IMG/VR virus record: IMGVR_UViG_3300012920_000052
Location: 1 to 54,140 of that record
Source of the DNA: a virus
DNA: 54,140 bases
Strand: one strand, 5' to 3'
The position numbers were made by a program, and so were the translations under genes. The notes below the pieces were generated by a model that had not been told where the DNA came from, made no database searches, and worked only from the letters and a program-made list of their open reading frames with translations. Shown here one piece after another: positions 43,645-52,932 of the stretch (the stretch's first letter is position 1; each line of letters opens with the position of its first letter).

Positions 43645-46341
43645 AGGTTCTAAAAACTTTTCTGGGTCTTGATTCATTTTACCCCAAAACATGTTCTCTT
43701 CTTTAGATATTGAAAGTACTTCATCTAAGTCATCTTGGTCACCTTCTTTTCTCGCCAAACCGTTTATTAACTCACATTGTTTGTTTGTAAAAAACTGTCT
43801 ATCTTCTGGTTTACTGACAATTAAACTATCTCTAACTTCCTTTTTAAATACAACTAAAAGTGGTTCTACCCTCTTATTAAAAGTGTTCATATATCTTGGT
43901 ACGTTGTAGTCTCCACACATTTCAGGTTTTTCTTCTATGTCTTTTTCAGGAATTCTGTAACACCTTAATATAGTTTCTTTAGTCCCATCTTTTAATTTTT
44001 TATTCTGTACATCTCCATGAGACATAGCGGTCCCGTTATTAACGTAATATATTGTATCACCTAAATTAACTCTAAGATTTTCCTTCAGTACCAATTCCAT
44101 ATGTGCCATTTTAGACATAGGATTTCCTGCTTTAGTAACTTTTTTAGCTCTTTCTTTGTATTCTGCCACAGTTAGTTTGACTCTAGATTTATTTGCTATT
44201 TTAGATAGTGGAATTTGTTTATTATAAATTTTTTCCACATAAGAATAGTAGTGCTCTATAAAAGATTTACCATCACCTTTTAAAAGCATTTGTAGACCCT
44301 CATCTATAAATTCCACCAAAAATCCTTGCAATGTTTTTGATTTAATAGAGTTTCCTGTTAATTTAACTTTTCCTTTATCTGTTAAAAGAGCGTAGTTTTT
44401 TCTAGCTACATTTATACAAGAAGGCCAAGTACCATCTGTGTCTAGACCCATTTCGTCTCTCATATATAAATCATTATATTCAGCCACATCTGCATCCGCA
44501 CCTTTATATTCCTTACCTTCCACTACTAATTCATTATGACCCTTACCTATATATAGACGTTCTTCTACACCTTCTGGTGATGAAAAGTTTACACCGTCGG
44601 TATCCAATACTAAAGGAGAATACCCACGTTCCATAAACCACCTAATCATGTGCCTTAGATATTGTCTTCCTGTACAAGTCACCATTTCACCACTATCCAT
44701 TTCACCCCAAGGAAAAACCTGAGGAGCTGATAAAGAACCAAACATTGAGTTAATGAAAATTTTAATAGGTAATTGTTTTCTACCATAAGATGATGATTTT
44801 TTATTGTCTACACCATAATATTCTGCAGCTAATTTTTTATACTTTATTCTAGTGTCTCTAAAATATTTTAACATAGATTCCATCGCCCCTGTAACATCAC
44901 ATTCTGGAAAAACCTTGTGTACTAATTGTATTGAGGGGTATAGTGAACTAAAGTCCAGTTTAAGTACATTAGTAGAATAACCAGTCTTAAGTAATCTTGA
45001 CAATCCACCAACAAAAGGTCTTTTTTCATCTTTTTTAGGTATAGCTAAACCGTGTTTGTATGACCAAGCCAACATCAACATTTTCCATAGTGTAGCGGTT
45101 CCCATAGTAGACACCCTTTCATAGGTAGTTGGTACCATTGAAGCCAATAAGAATGAAGCTTGATTAAATTCCTCGTCAACAGTTAATGTTTCTTCGATAT
45201 CACCCTCAAGATATTTTTTAATTATAAATTGTCCATTAACTTCTTCGTAAACGTTTGGGTGTCTCTGTAATAAATTTTCTAACCCTTCTGTATTTTTTAA
45301 CTTATATTTTCCAGTTCTTGGATTAAAATAATAGTCTTCATTATCTTCGTATATTGAGGAAATTTTATCACCAGGTACGTATACACGAGTTTCTTTATTT
45401 GCTCCAATAAATTGTGTGATGTATTTAAGTCCCCAAGACTTAATGTCAGAATTAATTGTTTGTGCTCGTCTAACCGCGTGTGCAATATCAATAACATTAT
45501 AACCCCACATATTTGTAGACATATAATCTTCTATCTCTGCACCTAACTTAAGTATAGATTCTTTTCTTCTAATATTAATATTTGGATGTAGTGTGTGTGA
45601 AATTTCATTTATATTTAATCCTAATATTTCTGCTCTTTTAAACATCCATTCCCAGTCGAAAGACGCGGAGTTATAACCACCTATTATGGTAGGTCTAATT
45701 CTGTTAAGAGTTTCAAAAAAATTAATAATTAATTGTCTTTCACTTTCATCATCATGAGCGTAAAATATTTCACTATTCCCTCTGTTATCTAGTATCCCCA
45801 CTAAAAATATCATACCATCAGAAGGTCTAAGTGCCGTAGTTTCAATGTCAAAAACTAATCTATGGATATCATTATAGTCTTCAAAGCCTTTAAACAGTCT
45901 TTTTTCTTTTTGAATTAAATATTGTTCTACAGGACTAAGTATAATAACTGATGACCTAGTGTTTTCCCCCCAAGGATTTACACCACCTTCTCTAAAAAAT
46001 GAAACTAGGTTTTGATATGTTTTAGTAGTTTTAATTATAAAATTTAACCCTTCTACTAATCTTGGTTGATTATGATTGTCTAGTTTTTCTATAAGAATAC
46101 CATGCTTACTCATCGCTTCTTTTTGTCTAGCTTTACTATTAGAATAAAAATTATAAGGTCTTAGGTCCCCAACCCAAGCAAAAGGAACAAAAGTGTCCTT
46201 AAGTACTTGTTTACCATTAATTGGGTCTTCTTTTATTTTAAAAATAGAACTACTACGATAGTCATATTCTACCGCTACTATGTGTTTTTCTGGGTCACTT
46301 CCCTCTAAAAATTGTTGGATTTCTTCTTGTGTAGGTTTCAT
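43630..46341 (-). CDS. 43: family B DNA polymerase gp43-like
   Basis: From the ATG at 46341 the protein is 903 aa (MKPTQEEIQQFLEG). A longer frame from a GTG at 46377 would start inside a leader hairpin. The 3'-5' exonuclease motifs are VFDIETTAL, GYNSASFDWEW and VIDIAHAV. The polymerase motifs are A LDFSSLYPSIQ, B region KIFINSMFGS, and C VLDTDGVNF, with DTDG in place of the usual DTDS. The C-terminal EKFLEPLGIF resembles a sliding-clamp binding tail. It replicates the phage genome. It is transcribed from a host-type promoter at 46408-46438. Confidence 0.95.
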   Translation of the reverse strand: MKPTQEEIQQFLEGSDPEKHIVAVEYDYRSSSIFKIKEDPINGKQVLKDTFVPFAWVGDLRPYNFYSNSKARQKEAMSKHGILIEKLDNHNQPRLVEGLNFIIKTTKTYQNLVSFFREGGVNPWGENTRSSVIILSPVEQYLIQKEKRLFKGFEDYNDIHRLVFDIETTALRPSDGMIFLVGILDNRGNSEIFYAHDDESERQLIINFFETLNRIRPTIIGGYNSASFDWEWMFKRAEILGLNINEISHTLHPNINIRRKESILKLGAEIEDYMSTNMWGYNVIDIAHAVRRAQTINSDIKSWGLKYITQFIGANKETRVYVPGDKISSIYEDNEDYYFNPRTGKYKLKNTEGLENLLQRHPNVYEEVNGQFIIKKYLEGDIEETLTVDEEFNQASFLLASMVPTTYERVSTMGTATLWKMLMLAWSYKHGLAIPKKDEKRPFVGGLSRLLKTGYSTNVLKLDFSSLYPSIQLVHKVFPECDVTGAMESMLKYFRDTRIKYKKLAAEYYGVDNKKSSSYGRKQLPIKIFINSMFGSLSAPQVFPWGEMDSGEMVTCTGRQYLRHMIRWFMERGYSPLVLDTDGVNFSSPEGVEERLYIGKGHNELVVEGKEYKGADADVAEYNDLYMRDEMGLDTDGTWPSCINVARKNYALLTDKGKVKLTGNSIKSKTLQGFLVEFIDEGLQMLLKGDGKSFIEHYYSYVEKIYNKQIPLSKIANKSRVKLTVAEYKERAKKVTKAGNPMSKMAHMELVLKENLRVNLGDTIYYVNNGTAMSHGDVQNKKLKDGTKETILRCYRIPEKDIEEKPEMCGDYNVPRYMNTFNKRVEPLLVVFKKEVRDSLIVSKPEDRQFFTNKQCELINGLARKEGDQDDLDEVLSISKEENMFWGKMNQDPEKFLEPLGIF

Positions 46342-46372
46342 GTATATAATAATTTTCGTTTGTAATATTAGC

Positions 46373-46389
46373 TTCACTCTTTTGGTGAA
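46373..46389 (-). promoter_or_regulatory. leader hairpin before DNA polymerase
   Basis: In minus-strand sense TTCAC-CAAAAGA-GTGAA forms a 5-bp stem with a 7-nt loop, 31 nt before the polymerase ATG and about 10 nt after the predicted transcript start. T4 gp43 represses its own translation through a small leader hairpin, so a similar role is possible but not shown. Confidence 0.35.
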
Positions 46390-46407
46390 TTTTACTTAAC
46401 ATTAATT

Positions 46408-46438
46408 AAAATATAATAAACTATTTGTTGGATGTCAA
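46408..46438 (-). promoter_or_regulatory. Bacteroidota-type promoter for DNA polymerase
   Basis: Minus strand: TTGAC starting at 46438, 20 bp spacer after TTG, TATATTTT (46415-46408). It shares the TTGAC(A/T)TCC -33 region with the gp32 promoter. Confidence 0.65.
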
Positions 46439-46439
46439 T

Positions 46440-46814
46440 TTAAATAATCCCGAAACTTTCTTGAATATTGATAAATAAGTCTTCTCTAACTGGAGCAACT
46501 AACTGTGTCCCAGTACTTAAAAATTCTATTAAGAATTGTCCTTGATATCTACCTACTTCCATAACATCTGATGGTTGCCATCTGTAAAATATATAATACT
46601 CTGGTTCATTAGTGGGGTCCACTTCAGTTTTTTGTACTATACCTGCCGCTTTATTAAGAATAACATACTCACCAGTATCTACTTTTTTCATAGAAAAACT
46701 TAACATAGCATTTTCTAAATCTTTGTAAAACTTTCTAAAATCATTTCTACCATCTTGTATTAACTGCATTTTTAATACTGGTTCTAATGAGTCTTTTCTT
46801 ATAAAAAATTCCAT
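46440..46814 (-). CDS. putative baseplate/fibre adaptor, BppU-like
   Basis: The 124-aa protein has the pattern of the N-terminal domain of upper baseplate proteins: SFSMKKVDTGEYVILNKAAG, then YIFYRWQPSDVMEVGRYQGQ, then FLIEF and a final EDLFINIQESF strand. Such domains attach fibres to the virion. It lies directly downstream of a large fibre gene and has a TATTTATA octamer 14 nt upstream. Confidence 0.6.
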   Translation of the reverse strand: MEFFIRKDSLEPVLKMQLIQDGRNDFRKFYKDLENAMLSFSMKKVDTGEYVILNKAAGIVQKTEVDPTNEPEYYIFYRWQPSDVMEVGRYQGQFLIEFLSTGTQLVAPVREDLFINIQESFGII

Positions 46815-46828
46815 ATGTGTGTTTTAAT

Positions 46829-46836
46829 TATAAATA
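46829..46836 (-). promoter_or_regulatory. late-type promoter octamer
   Basis: Sense TATTTATA, 14 nt before the ATG of the BppU-like gene. Confidence 0.55.
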
Positions 46837-46842
46837 CTGATT

Positions 46843-48738
46843 TTATTGTTTTACCATTAATATTCCCGCCACATTTAAAGGAGCAACTCCCGTTCCAGTT
46901 GTTTGATATAGGTCTCCAGTTGATAACCCCCCAAGTGTAGCATTTGCTTCGTCCTGAAAAGCAGGGATATTTCTAAGATTCATTGTACTTGCGGTAAATG
47001 AACCATCCATTCTAGTGTCTCCCGAAACATGTAATTTATAATTAGTGTCAGGATTAGGTGTTCCCACACCCAGTACACTAATATTATCAAAATAAGATTT
47101 AGTTTCAGCTGCACCGTTTTCAATAACAAATCTTTCTACATCATTTGCACCACCACTCGTACTGTCCTTAGAACTAAATCTAAACCCACAAGTGTCAGTC
47201 ACAGCTGCTGCATCATTAATGTTTAACATAAAATCCATACCATAAGAACGTGCAGTAGATATTGTGGTTCTGGTTCCCGACTTAGAACCAAAAGCATTAC
47301 TTTGTCTATCATTTAAAATCCAACCAAAACTAGAAGCGTTGTAAAATCTCCATTGTGAATTAGTATTTTCATTTACTCTAAATAATAAAAAATCTCTAGT
47401 ACCGTCATTATCACCACCTATACCAATTCCTGTAGATGTAAATGCTAACGAACCTCTGTCATTTGGGGTTTTTCCCGCACCAATAAGTAGTGTTGGGTTT
47501 GTGGGCAAAGCACTATTAACTAAATCACCTAGGTGAACTTTTCCTGTGTCGGAACAATCTAGGATATGATTACCGACACTATCTTTTACTAAAAATACCA
47601 TATCTGAAGTATTCGAACCAGAACTAGTAATCGTTAAACCACTAGTCACATTAAGTTCACCTGAAACTTTTGCTCCACCGTATGTGACTCTAAAACTTTC
47701 TTCTATAGATGCTCCGTCGTATATTTGAAATGCAAGTTCATTTGCATTACCTGATGTACCATCAAAATCAATACTTGCTCCAATGACACCACCACTACCT
47801 TTAAAACGTACTGTTGGGACATTTGCGTTGTCCGTTCTTTGAAGTGTTAGATGAGGAGTTGCACCTTCTATGCGTGCTTCATCAACTATGTCAACACCAT
47901 CTGTTGTAGTTTCCAACTTTTTAATATTGTTGTGATAAAGTTCAACTGCTCCATCGGCAATACCCTTTACCATAGGTTCTGTACTACTATCCTTAGAAAG
48001 TATAACATTATTATCACTTTGTAGGTATAAGTTTCCAGTTCCTGTTTCTCTTATTATTGAGTGGGCTCCGTTGTGAAATATTTTTAGGTCATCATTACTA
48101 CCAAATCCAGCATAGTTATTACTAACATCACCATCCCCTAATAGTATTTTTCCACCAAAAGACGTATTCCCATCTTGATTTAATGATAATATTTTATTGA
48201 ATGTAGTTAAATCTTGTGAACCACCTGTAGTACCATGTTTTTTTACATAAAACTCTAAACCACCATGACCACCACTAGGCATTTTAACAACTGTCATACC
48301 AGCATTAATATCACCCGCATAGGTTGGGGTATATGTGTTGGTTGCGACACCCCCATCATGGTTAGCATTAAACGTTAATTGTCCTGTATTAGCAAAACCA
48401 GTACTAATCTCTGTATAATAACCGTTACTAAAAGTTGAAGTCTCACCAGTTTGGCTTATATTACCAGTCACTGCCATATCAGTTCCTATAGTTACTGGAC
48501 TACATCCAAAAATATTAGACACCCATAACTCATTAATACAGGTAGCTGAAGTATTTCCTGTAAAAGTTCCTCCGCCCCCTGTTGAACCTGATGAGGTGGT
48601 AGTGGAAAAAATATCTAATAAATTTGTACCTCCACTTAATATATTACCCACACAATCCACATTTTGAAGAAATGTGGTATTTAATGGAATGGTCCCTCCT
48701 TGAAAGTTTTCTATGATATTTTTACATTTACACGACAT
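46843..48738 (-). CDS. tail fibre protein
   Basis: The 631-aa protein is a repetitive beta-rich fibre. It has a Cys-bearing N-terminus (MSCKCKNIIENF), Gly/Ser/Thr linkers, and fibre modules such as DLKIFHNGAHSIIRETGTGN and SLNQDGNTSFGGKI, typical of marine phage fibres that carry glycan- or surface-binding beta structures. The C-terminus (ATLGGLSTGDLYQTTGTGVA) resembles fibre trimerisation tips. It probably binds the host surface. A late octamer is 12 nt upstream. Confidence 0.75.
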   Translation of the reverse strand: MSCKCKNIIENFQGGTIPLNTTFLQNVDCVGNILSGGTNLLDIFSTTTSSGSTGGGGTFTGNTSATCINELWVSNIFGCSPVTIGTDMAVTGNISQTGETSTFSNGYYTEISTGFANTGQLTFNANHDGGVATNTYTPTYAGDINAGMTVVKMPSGGHGGLEFYVKKHGTTGGSQDLTTFNKILSLNQDGNTSFGGKILLGDGDVSNNYAGFGSNDDLKIFHNGAHSIIRETGTGNLYLQSDNNVILSKDSSTEPMVKGIADGAVELYHNNIKKLETTTDGVDIVDEARIEGATPHLTLQRTDNANVPTVRFKGSGGVIGASIDFDGTSGNANELAFQIYDGASIEESFRVTYGGAKVSGELNVTSGLTITSSGSNTSDMVFLVKDSVGNHILDCSDTGKVHLGDLVNSALPTNPTLLIGAGKTPNDRGSLAFTSTGIGIGGDNDGTRDFLLFRVNENTNSQWRFYNASSFGWILNDRQSNAFGSKSGTRTTISTARSYGMDFMLNINDAAAVTDTCGFRFSSKDSTSGGANDVERFVIENGAAETKSYFDNISVLGVGTPNPDTNYKLHVSGDTRMDGSFTASTMNLRNIPAFQDEANATLGGLSTGDLYQTTGTGVAPLNVAGILMVKQ

Positions 48739-48750
48739 AATTTTTTATTT

Positions 48751-48758
48751 TATAAATA
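48751..48758 (-). promoter_or_regulatory. late-type promoter octamer before fibre
   Basis: Sense TATTTATA, 12 nt before the fibre ATG, followed by AAATAAAAAAT as at 52913. Confidence 0.55.
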
Positions 48759-48763
48759 GTTTT

Positions 48764-51556
48764 TTACTTAGTTAAGTTGCCTATAATAGTAACTTTTGAT
48801 TCTTTAGTAGGGTCAAATTTTAAAATATCTACTTTTATTATATCGGTAGGTGTTGTTAAAAACGGTGTACTTACTACTGTACTAGGCCCCGTCCCCATGT
48901 TTTCTATTACCGTTATAGTGTAACTAATAACATTATCTACCAACACACCTGTAAATCTTGCCGACACATATTCTGGTGGTACTATAAATTGTGAAAGACT
49001 ATCTACCGAAGTAGAATCTTGTCCTACAGCAAAATCTAGAATAATATCTAATGAGTCACAATCTCTTATGATTATAGCGGGACACGGACCACAACCATTT
49101 GTACAACCACCAGCACAATCTACTAAGTCATAACGGTCTTTATTTACTAAGAAATTATGAAATATTTCATCCACACCTAATGGTCGAATGTAATATCTAA
49201 GCTGGGAGATACCACCTATGTAGGTTCCCGCAAAATTCTTTTCTATTAACAATTCCAAATCTGCTGGGTCTTGAACATATGGTGGGCAAGTTATAGTGTT
49301 TCCACTAGTATCCGCGGAAAACGTTTGATTATCTATTAATCCCTGAGTTCCACCACCCCAAGAAATGTTAAAAGGAACAGCAACTTGTTTTTCCTTTTCA
49401 GTGTTCAATCTTCTAGGTATAATTTCTTCAAAGTCAGGGTCAGTAAATACGGGTCTACCATTAACAAAAATTGTCAATGTTCCTTTTCTTAAAAATCTTT
49501 CATCTGACCATTTTTTTGAAAATTTAATTTTTTCTGTGAGTTTAGTGTAGTTTGTGGTACACCCACTACCAGGACCACAAATTGAACAACTAGACTGAGT
49601 ACAGCCTGTACAACATTCGGTGGTCGTACAACCTGTGACCACCTCACCAGACCCTAAATATTCACCTGTAACTACAACTTTATTTCCCTGGTCTTCCCAA
49701 CCAGGCATTAAAGGAGCTTCTCTTACTAGACTAACGGACGTACTATTTAAACCAGAATCTATATATCCTGGTGTATCTATAATTGGAATGTCAATTAAAT
49801 CATTAACGCCCCCCATATTTTCTAAATCACAACCCTCATAACAATAGTCCCTTTTAAATCTAGCACTTACCAGTAACCAAGGACAAGTATCTACAAAAGT
49901 ACTTCCAGTCAAACCACACACCACATCACTATATTTTTCTATGACCGTAAATCCTGAGGTGTAGGTTAGCCCAGTTGTACAATTTTCCATAACATATGAT
50001 TCACCAGTATTACAATCTACTACTTTTTTATCACTGTAAGTAGTTATACAACTTCCAGTATAATAAAGAGCACGATAACCTACCCTACCGTCATCAGTTA
50101 ATCTTAAGGCAAAAGCATTACTTAATGAATCAATTTTATCGTCGTAGGTTGAAGTTACTACTTGAACTTCAGTACCACAATGACCAGTATAACCTGTGGT
50201 TACTATAGGTATGGGCACCCCCTCACAACTGTACTCATTTTGTTGACAAGTGACCAAGTTAGTTTCTGCGGAATAGTAATTATGGAATTTATTTTCTGCT
50301 CTGGTTCCCATGTAAAAATATATTCCTTTATTGTTAGGGTACACATCATTAAGTGTTTGAGTTCCTGGAGTTATACATTCGGTTACACATTTGACATCAT
50401 ATTTTAATAGACTTTCTACGGTCCACCCACACTCTACTCTTTCAGGTAGTACTTGGTAAGGATAACCATATAATTCGTAAAATCCTTGGTAGAACCCACC
50501 TCTTAAATTATTATAATAACCTTCAGTTTCTCCTGACACTGATTCTATACCGTAACTATAGTGTTCTGATAGTCCAGTAACCTGTTTCATTTTAAATCTC
50601 CTATCATAATGTAAGTGGTCCCACTTATATTGTTCTGGCATTTCAGTCCATATTTTTAAAGACTCTACTTGACAAGGTGCTTGCCAATAACCCTTTTCAG
50701 TAATTAAGTCAACCGTAAAAGTCTCCCCACTAAGAGTAGCTTGGAAATTAGTAAAATTTAAATTATATCCGTCTCCTTGTCCATCATCTTGACCAGCAGT
50801 TAAAAAACAACATCCAGATAAAGCCATATCGGGTTCTAGTGCAGGTATACCTACTGCTGAATCATAGAAATTATTCCAATTTATTGTGACTCCACTAGTA
50901 ACCGATGTAGTACTTCCAGTACATGGATATTTTAAAGGGATACTACCACCCACTATAGAACTTAACACAGTAACTGGTATAAAACCACTTATAAGACTAC
51001 GAATTGTACCCACACAGTTTGTTCCTGTTTCCGCACTTATAGTTACTGTAAATGCTGTGGTTTTAATAAATTCCACCTTACACTTATCATATTCGGTAGT
51101 ATTACCACTCATATATTGTACCAAACCATTATCCACACCAGTTAGACCCACATCACATATAGATTCTATAAATGAAGTATTTCCTGTAAAATTTTGGTTT
51201 TCACATTTAGGACATTTACATTGTTCGTCATTAGAGTTTGGTCTTGAAGAACACCAGTAAGGTAAACTTAATAAAGTATTATTTTCATCATAATCTGTAC
51301 ATAAATAAGGGTAAAGTTGTCTGCTAGATTGTGGATTATTTAAATCTATCCATAAAGGTAAACAATCCGAACACCAAGTTTTACCACTTAAATATTCGTT
51401 TAGGTGGTCACCAACACAAATAAGGTAAGGTGAAAATACAACTTCCCTATTAAAATCCCATTCGTCTGAGGTTAAAAAGATGTCATAATAGCTGCTATAA
51501 TCTAGTCTAGCGTCTAATTTATTGAAATAATAGTTATTTAAATTTTGTGGTCCCAT
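48764..51556 (-). CDS. large Cys-rich adsorption/structural protein with lectin-like module
   Basis: From the ATG at 51556 the protein is 930 aa; a start at 51583 would give 939 aa but lies upstream of the octamer. It contains many CxxC-like pairs (CKCPKCENQ, CTNGCGPCP, CTGCTQSSC), which suggests metal sites or disulfides in an exposed particle protein. Around residues 690-810 (TLTIFVNGRPVF, then AVPFNISWGGGTQGL and ISQLRYYIRPL) it resembles a concanavalin/LamG-type sandwich. Its position before the fibre gene suggests a fibre or baseplate-periphery role. The family is not firmly recognised. Confidence 0.72.
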   Translation of the reverse strand: MGPQNLNNYYFNKLDARLDYSSYYDIFLTSDEWDFNREVVFSPYLICVGDHLNEYLSGKTWCSDCLPLWIDLNNPQSSRQLYPYLCTDYDENNTLLSLPYWCSSRPNSNDEQCKCPKCENQNFTGNTSFIESICDVGLTGVDNGLVQYMSGNTTEYDKCKVEFIKTTAFTVTISAETGTNCVGTIRSLISGFIPVTVLSSIVGGSIPLKYPCTGSTTSVTSGVTINWNNFYDSAVGIPALEPDMALSGCCFLTAGQDDGQGDGYNLNFTNFQATLSGETFTVDLITEKGYWQAPCQVESLKIWTEMPEQYKWDHLHYDRRFKMKQVTGLSEHYSYGIESVSGETEGYYNNLRGGFYQGFYELYGYPYQVLPERVECGWTVESLLKYDVKCVTECITPGTQTLNDVYPNNKGIYFYMGTRAENKFHNYYSAETNLVTCQQNEYSCEGVPIPIVTTGYTGHCGTEVQVVTSTYDDKIDSLSNAFALRLTDDGRVGYRALYYTGSCITTYSDKKVVDCNTGESYVMENCTTGLTYTSGFTVIEKYSDVVCGLTGSTFVDTCPWLLVSARFKRDYCYEGCDLENMGGVNDLIDIPIIDTPGYIDSGLNSTSVSLVREAPLMPGWEDQGNKVVVTGEYLGSGEVVTGCTTTECCTGCTQSSCSICGPGSGCTTNYTKLTEKIKFSKKWSDERFLRKGTLTIFVNGRPVFTDPDFEEIIPRRLNTEKEKQVAVPFNISWGGGTQGLIDNQTFSADTSGNTITCPPYVQDPADLELLIEKNFAGTYIGGISQLRYYIRPLGVDEIFHNFLVNKDRYDLVDCAGGCTNGCGPCPAIIIRDCDSLDIILDFAVGQDSTSVDSLSQFIVPPEYVSARFTGVLVDNVISYTITVIENMGTGPSTVVSTPFLTTPTDIIKVDILKFDPTKESKVTIIGNLTK

Positions 51557-51561
51557 ACATA

Positions 51562-51569
51562 AATAAATA
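51562..51569 (-). promoter_or_regulatory. possible late-type octamer
   Basis: Sense TATTTATT, only 5 nt before the ATG at 51556. The spacing is shorter than at other sites, so this is weak. Confidence 0.3.
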
Positions 51570-51586
51570 TTTAACGAATGCATTAA

Positions 51587-51594
51587 TATTTATA
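51587..51594 (+). promoter_or_regulatory. late-type promoter octamer
   Basis: TATTTATA followed by GATAAAAAG, 14 nt before the ATG at 51609. Confidence 0.6.
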
Positions 51595-51608
51595 GATAAA
51601 AAGAAAGT

Positions 51609-52271
51609 ATGGATAGATTAGAACATAAAGGTAAAAGTTGTGAAGAAATGCATCCCGGTGAAGAACATGAAATGTGGGAAAACAGTCAATTAGAGGGTAA
51701 AACAGAAGAAGAATTGTCTGAATTAGTTGATTTTGACGGCTCAATGCTTAATTCAAAAATTCCTTTAGGTATTAATAAAACTAATAAGGTTAGTAGGAGT
51801 ACAAGTGATGATATGGTTAAAACCGCACATCAAAAAGGTAACGGATTTGGTTATTATTATAAAAGGTATTGGGGTGAGGCCTACCAAGGAGCCGCTTTAG
51901 GGGATAATGAAGAAATAGATTTAATGACTGGTCAAGAGACTTTGGATTATTTTGAGGATGAACATGGTTTAAGTCCACATAAGGCTGTTGAAAAAGCAAG
52001 TGGTGAATACGGTAAAAGGGTAAAGGGGTCTGAAGACGCTTTACACGGAACTAAACAAAGAATAGTGGAATTGTCCAATAAGAAAATGAGGGATATGATA
52101 GAAATGTTGGTGACTAAGCCAGATAATGATAAAATGAATATAGATTCTAAAGAAATGGAACTACATGACATGCAAAAATCTAATCCTATTTTGGACAAAA
52201 TGGCTTCTAGATTTAAAAGAGCTTGTGACGCTCAAGGTGTTTCACCCCAACAAGTATTAAATAATATATAA
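51609..52271 (+). CDS. unknown hydrophilic late protein
   Basis: The 220-aa protein is charged and mostly helical, with MHPGEEHEMWENSQLEGK near the N-terminus and a YGYYYKRYW-like aromatic segment near residue 80. It has no signal peptide, membrane helix or enzyme motif. A late octamer precedes it and four small genes follow on the same strand, which suggests a head or internal-protein cluster. A SGEYGKRV stretch echoes GGDYGKKV in the next protein, so the two may be related. Confidence 0.7.
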   Translation: MDRLEHKGKSCEEMHPGEEHEMWENSQLEGKTEEELSELVDFDGSMLNSKIPLGINKTNKVSRSTSDDMVKTAHQKGNGFGYYYKRYWGEAYQGAALGDNEEIDLMTGQETLDYFEDEHGLSPHKAVEKASGEYGKRVKGSEDALHGTKQRIVELSNKKMRDMIEMLVTKPDNDKMNIDSKEMELHDMQKSNPILDKMASRFKRACDAQGVSPQQVLNNI

Positions 52272-52272
52272 A

Positions 52273-52722
52273 ATGCCCGATAAACACTTAAAAGGACATC
52301 AAATTAAAGTACCACAGAAATGTGTTAAACATATTGCAAGTGCGGTGCAAGATTTTAATGGTCCTAAAAATACTGAAGGTTATGAAAGGGCTATTAATAT
52401 TATTAAAAGTCCTGTTATTAGTATGGAGTTATTAAAAAAGATTAATAACTTTTTTAGAAATGAGGAAAAAGGTACTCCATCATATAACTTAACTGGAGGT
52501 GATTACGGAAAAAAAGTGTTTTATGAGTTGGAGAAGCAACTTAGGGATACCGCTTCGACAGGAAGAAAAACTAAAATGGATGGTGGTATGATGAATACCC
52601 ATTATGATGAACATGAAAAAGATGGTAACGCGAACCCAACACAAGTTAGTGTACCTAAAGTAGATAAAGCAAATACTTTAAGAGAATCTATAAATAAAAT
52701 AAATCGACTTATAAATTATTAA
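52273..52722 (+). CDS. unknown small late protein
   Basis: The 149-aa protein starts 1 nt after the previous stop and is probably translationally linked to it. It has a helical N-terminal part with GGDYGKKVFYELEKQLRD near residues 76-93, a polar linker, and a C-terminal amphipathic helix (NTLRESINKINRLINY) with an L-R-E triplet. No family is recognised. Confidence 0.7.
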   Translation: MPDKHLKGHQIKVPQKCVKHIASAVQDFNGPKNTEGYERAINIIKSPVISMELLKKINNFFRNEEKGTPSYNLTGGDYGKKVFYELEKQLRDTASTGRKTKMDGGMMNTHYDEHEKDGNANPTQVSVPKVDKANTLRESINKINRLINY

Positions 52723-52724
52723 AA

Positions 52725-52895
52725 ATGAAAATTAATTGGATTAACTCATGGAAAAGTGGGAACAAAAAAAACAAATATAGTTTAACTTTAAGATTAGGAA
52801 AATTAACTGTTTTTGAATTTAAGGTTTGTCCTTGTTCCACAGAAAATTGTTCTAAATTTAGATTTATGATATTAAATCTTGGTTTTGAACTATAA
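52725..52895 (+). CDS. tiny unknown Cys-containing protein
   Basis: A 56-aa frame starts with ATG 2 nt after the previous stop: MKINWINSWKSGNKK, with a CPCSTENC segment at about residues 35-42, and ends FMILNLGFEL. The overlap-free spacing, coding-like composition and position before a late octamer support a real gene. A small zinc- or disulfide-bound fold is possible; no family is recognised. Confidence 0.55.
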   Translation: MKINWINSWKSGNKKNKYSLTLRLGKLTVFEFKVCPCSTENCSKFRFMILNLGFEL

Positions 52896-52912
52896 AATAA
52901 ACTTAAATAAAA

Positions 52913-52920
52913 TATTTATA
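52913..52920 (+). promoter_or_regulatory. late-type promoter octamer
   Basis: TATTTATA followed by AAATAAAAAAT, 12 nt before the ATG at 52933. Confidence 0.6.
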
Positions 52921-52932
52921 AAATAAAAAATC

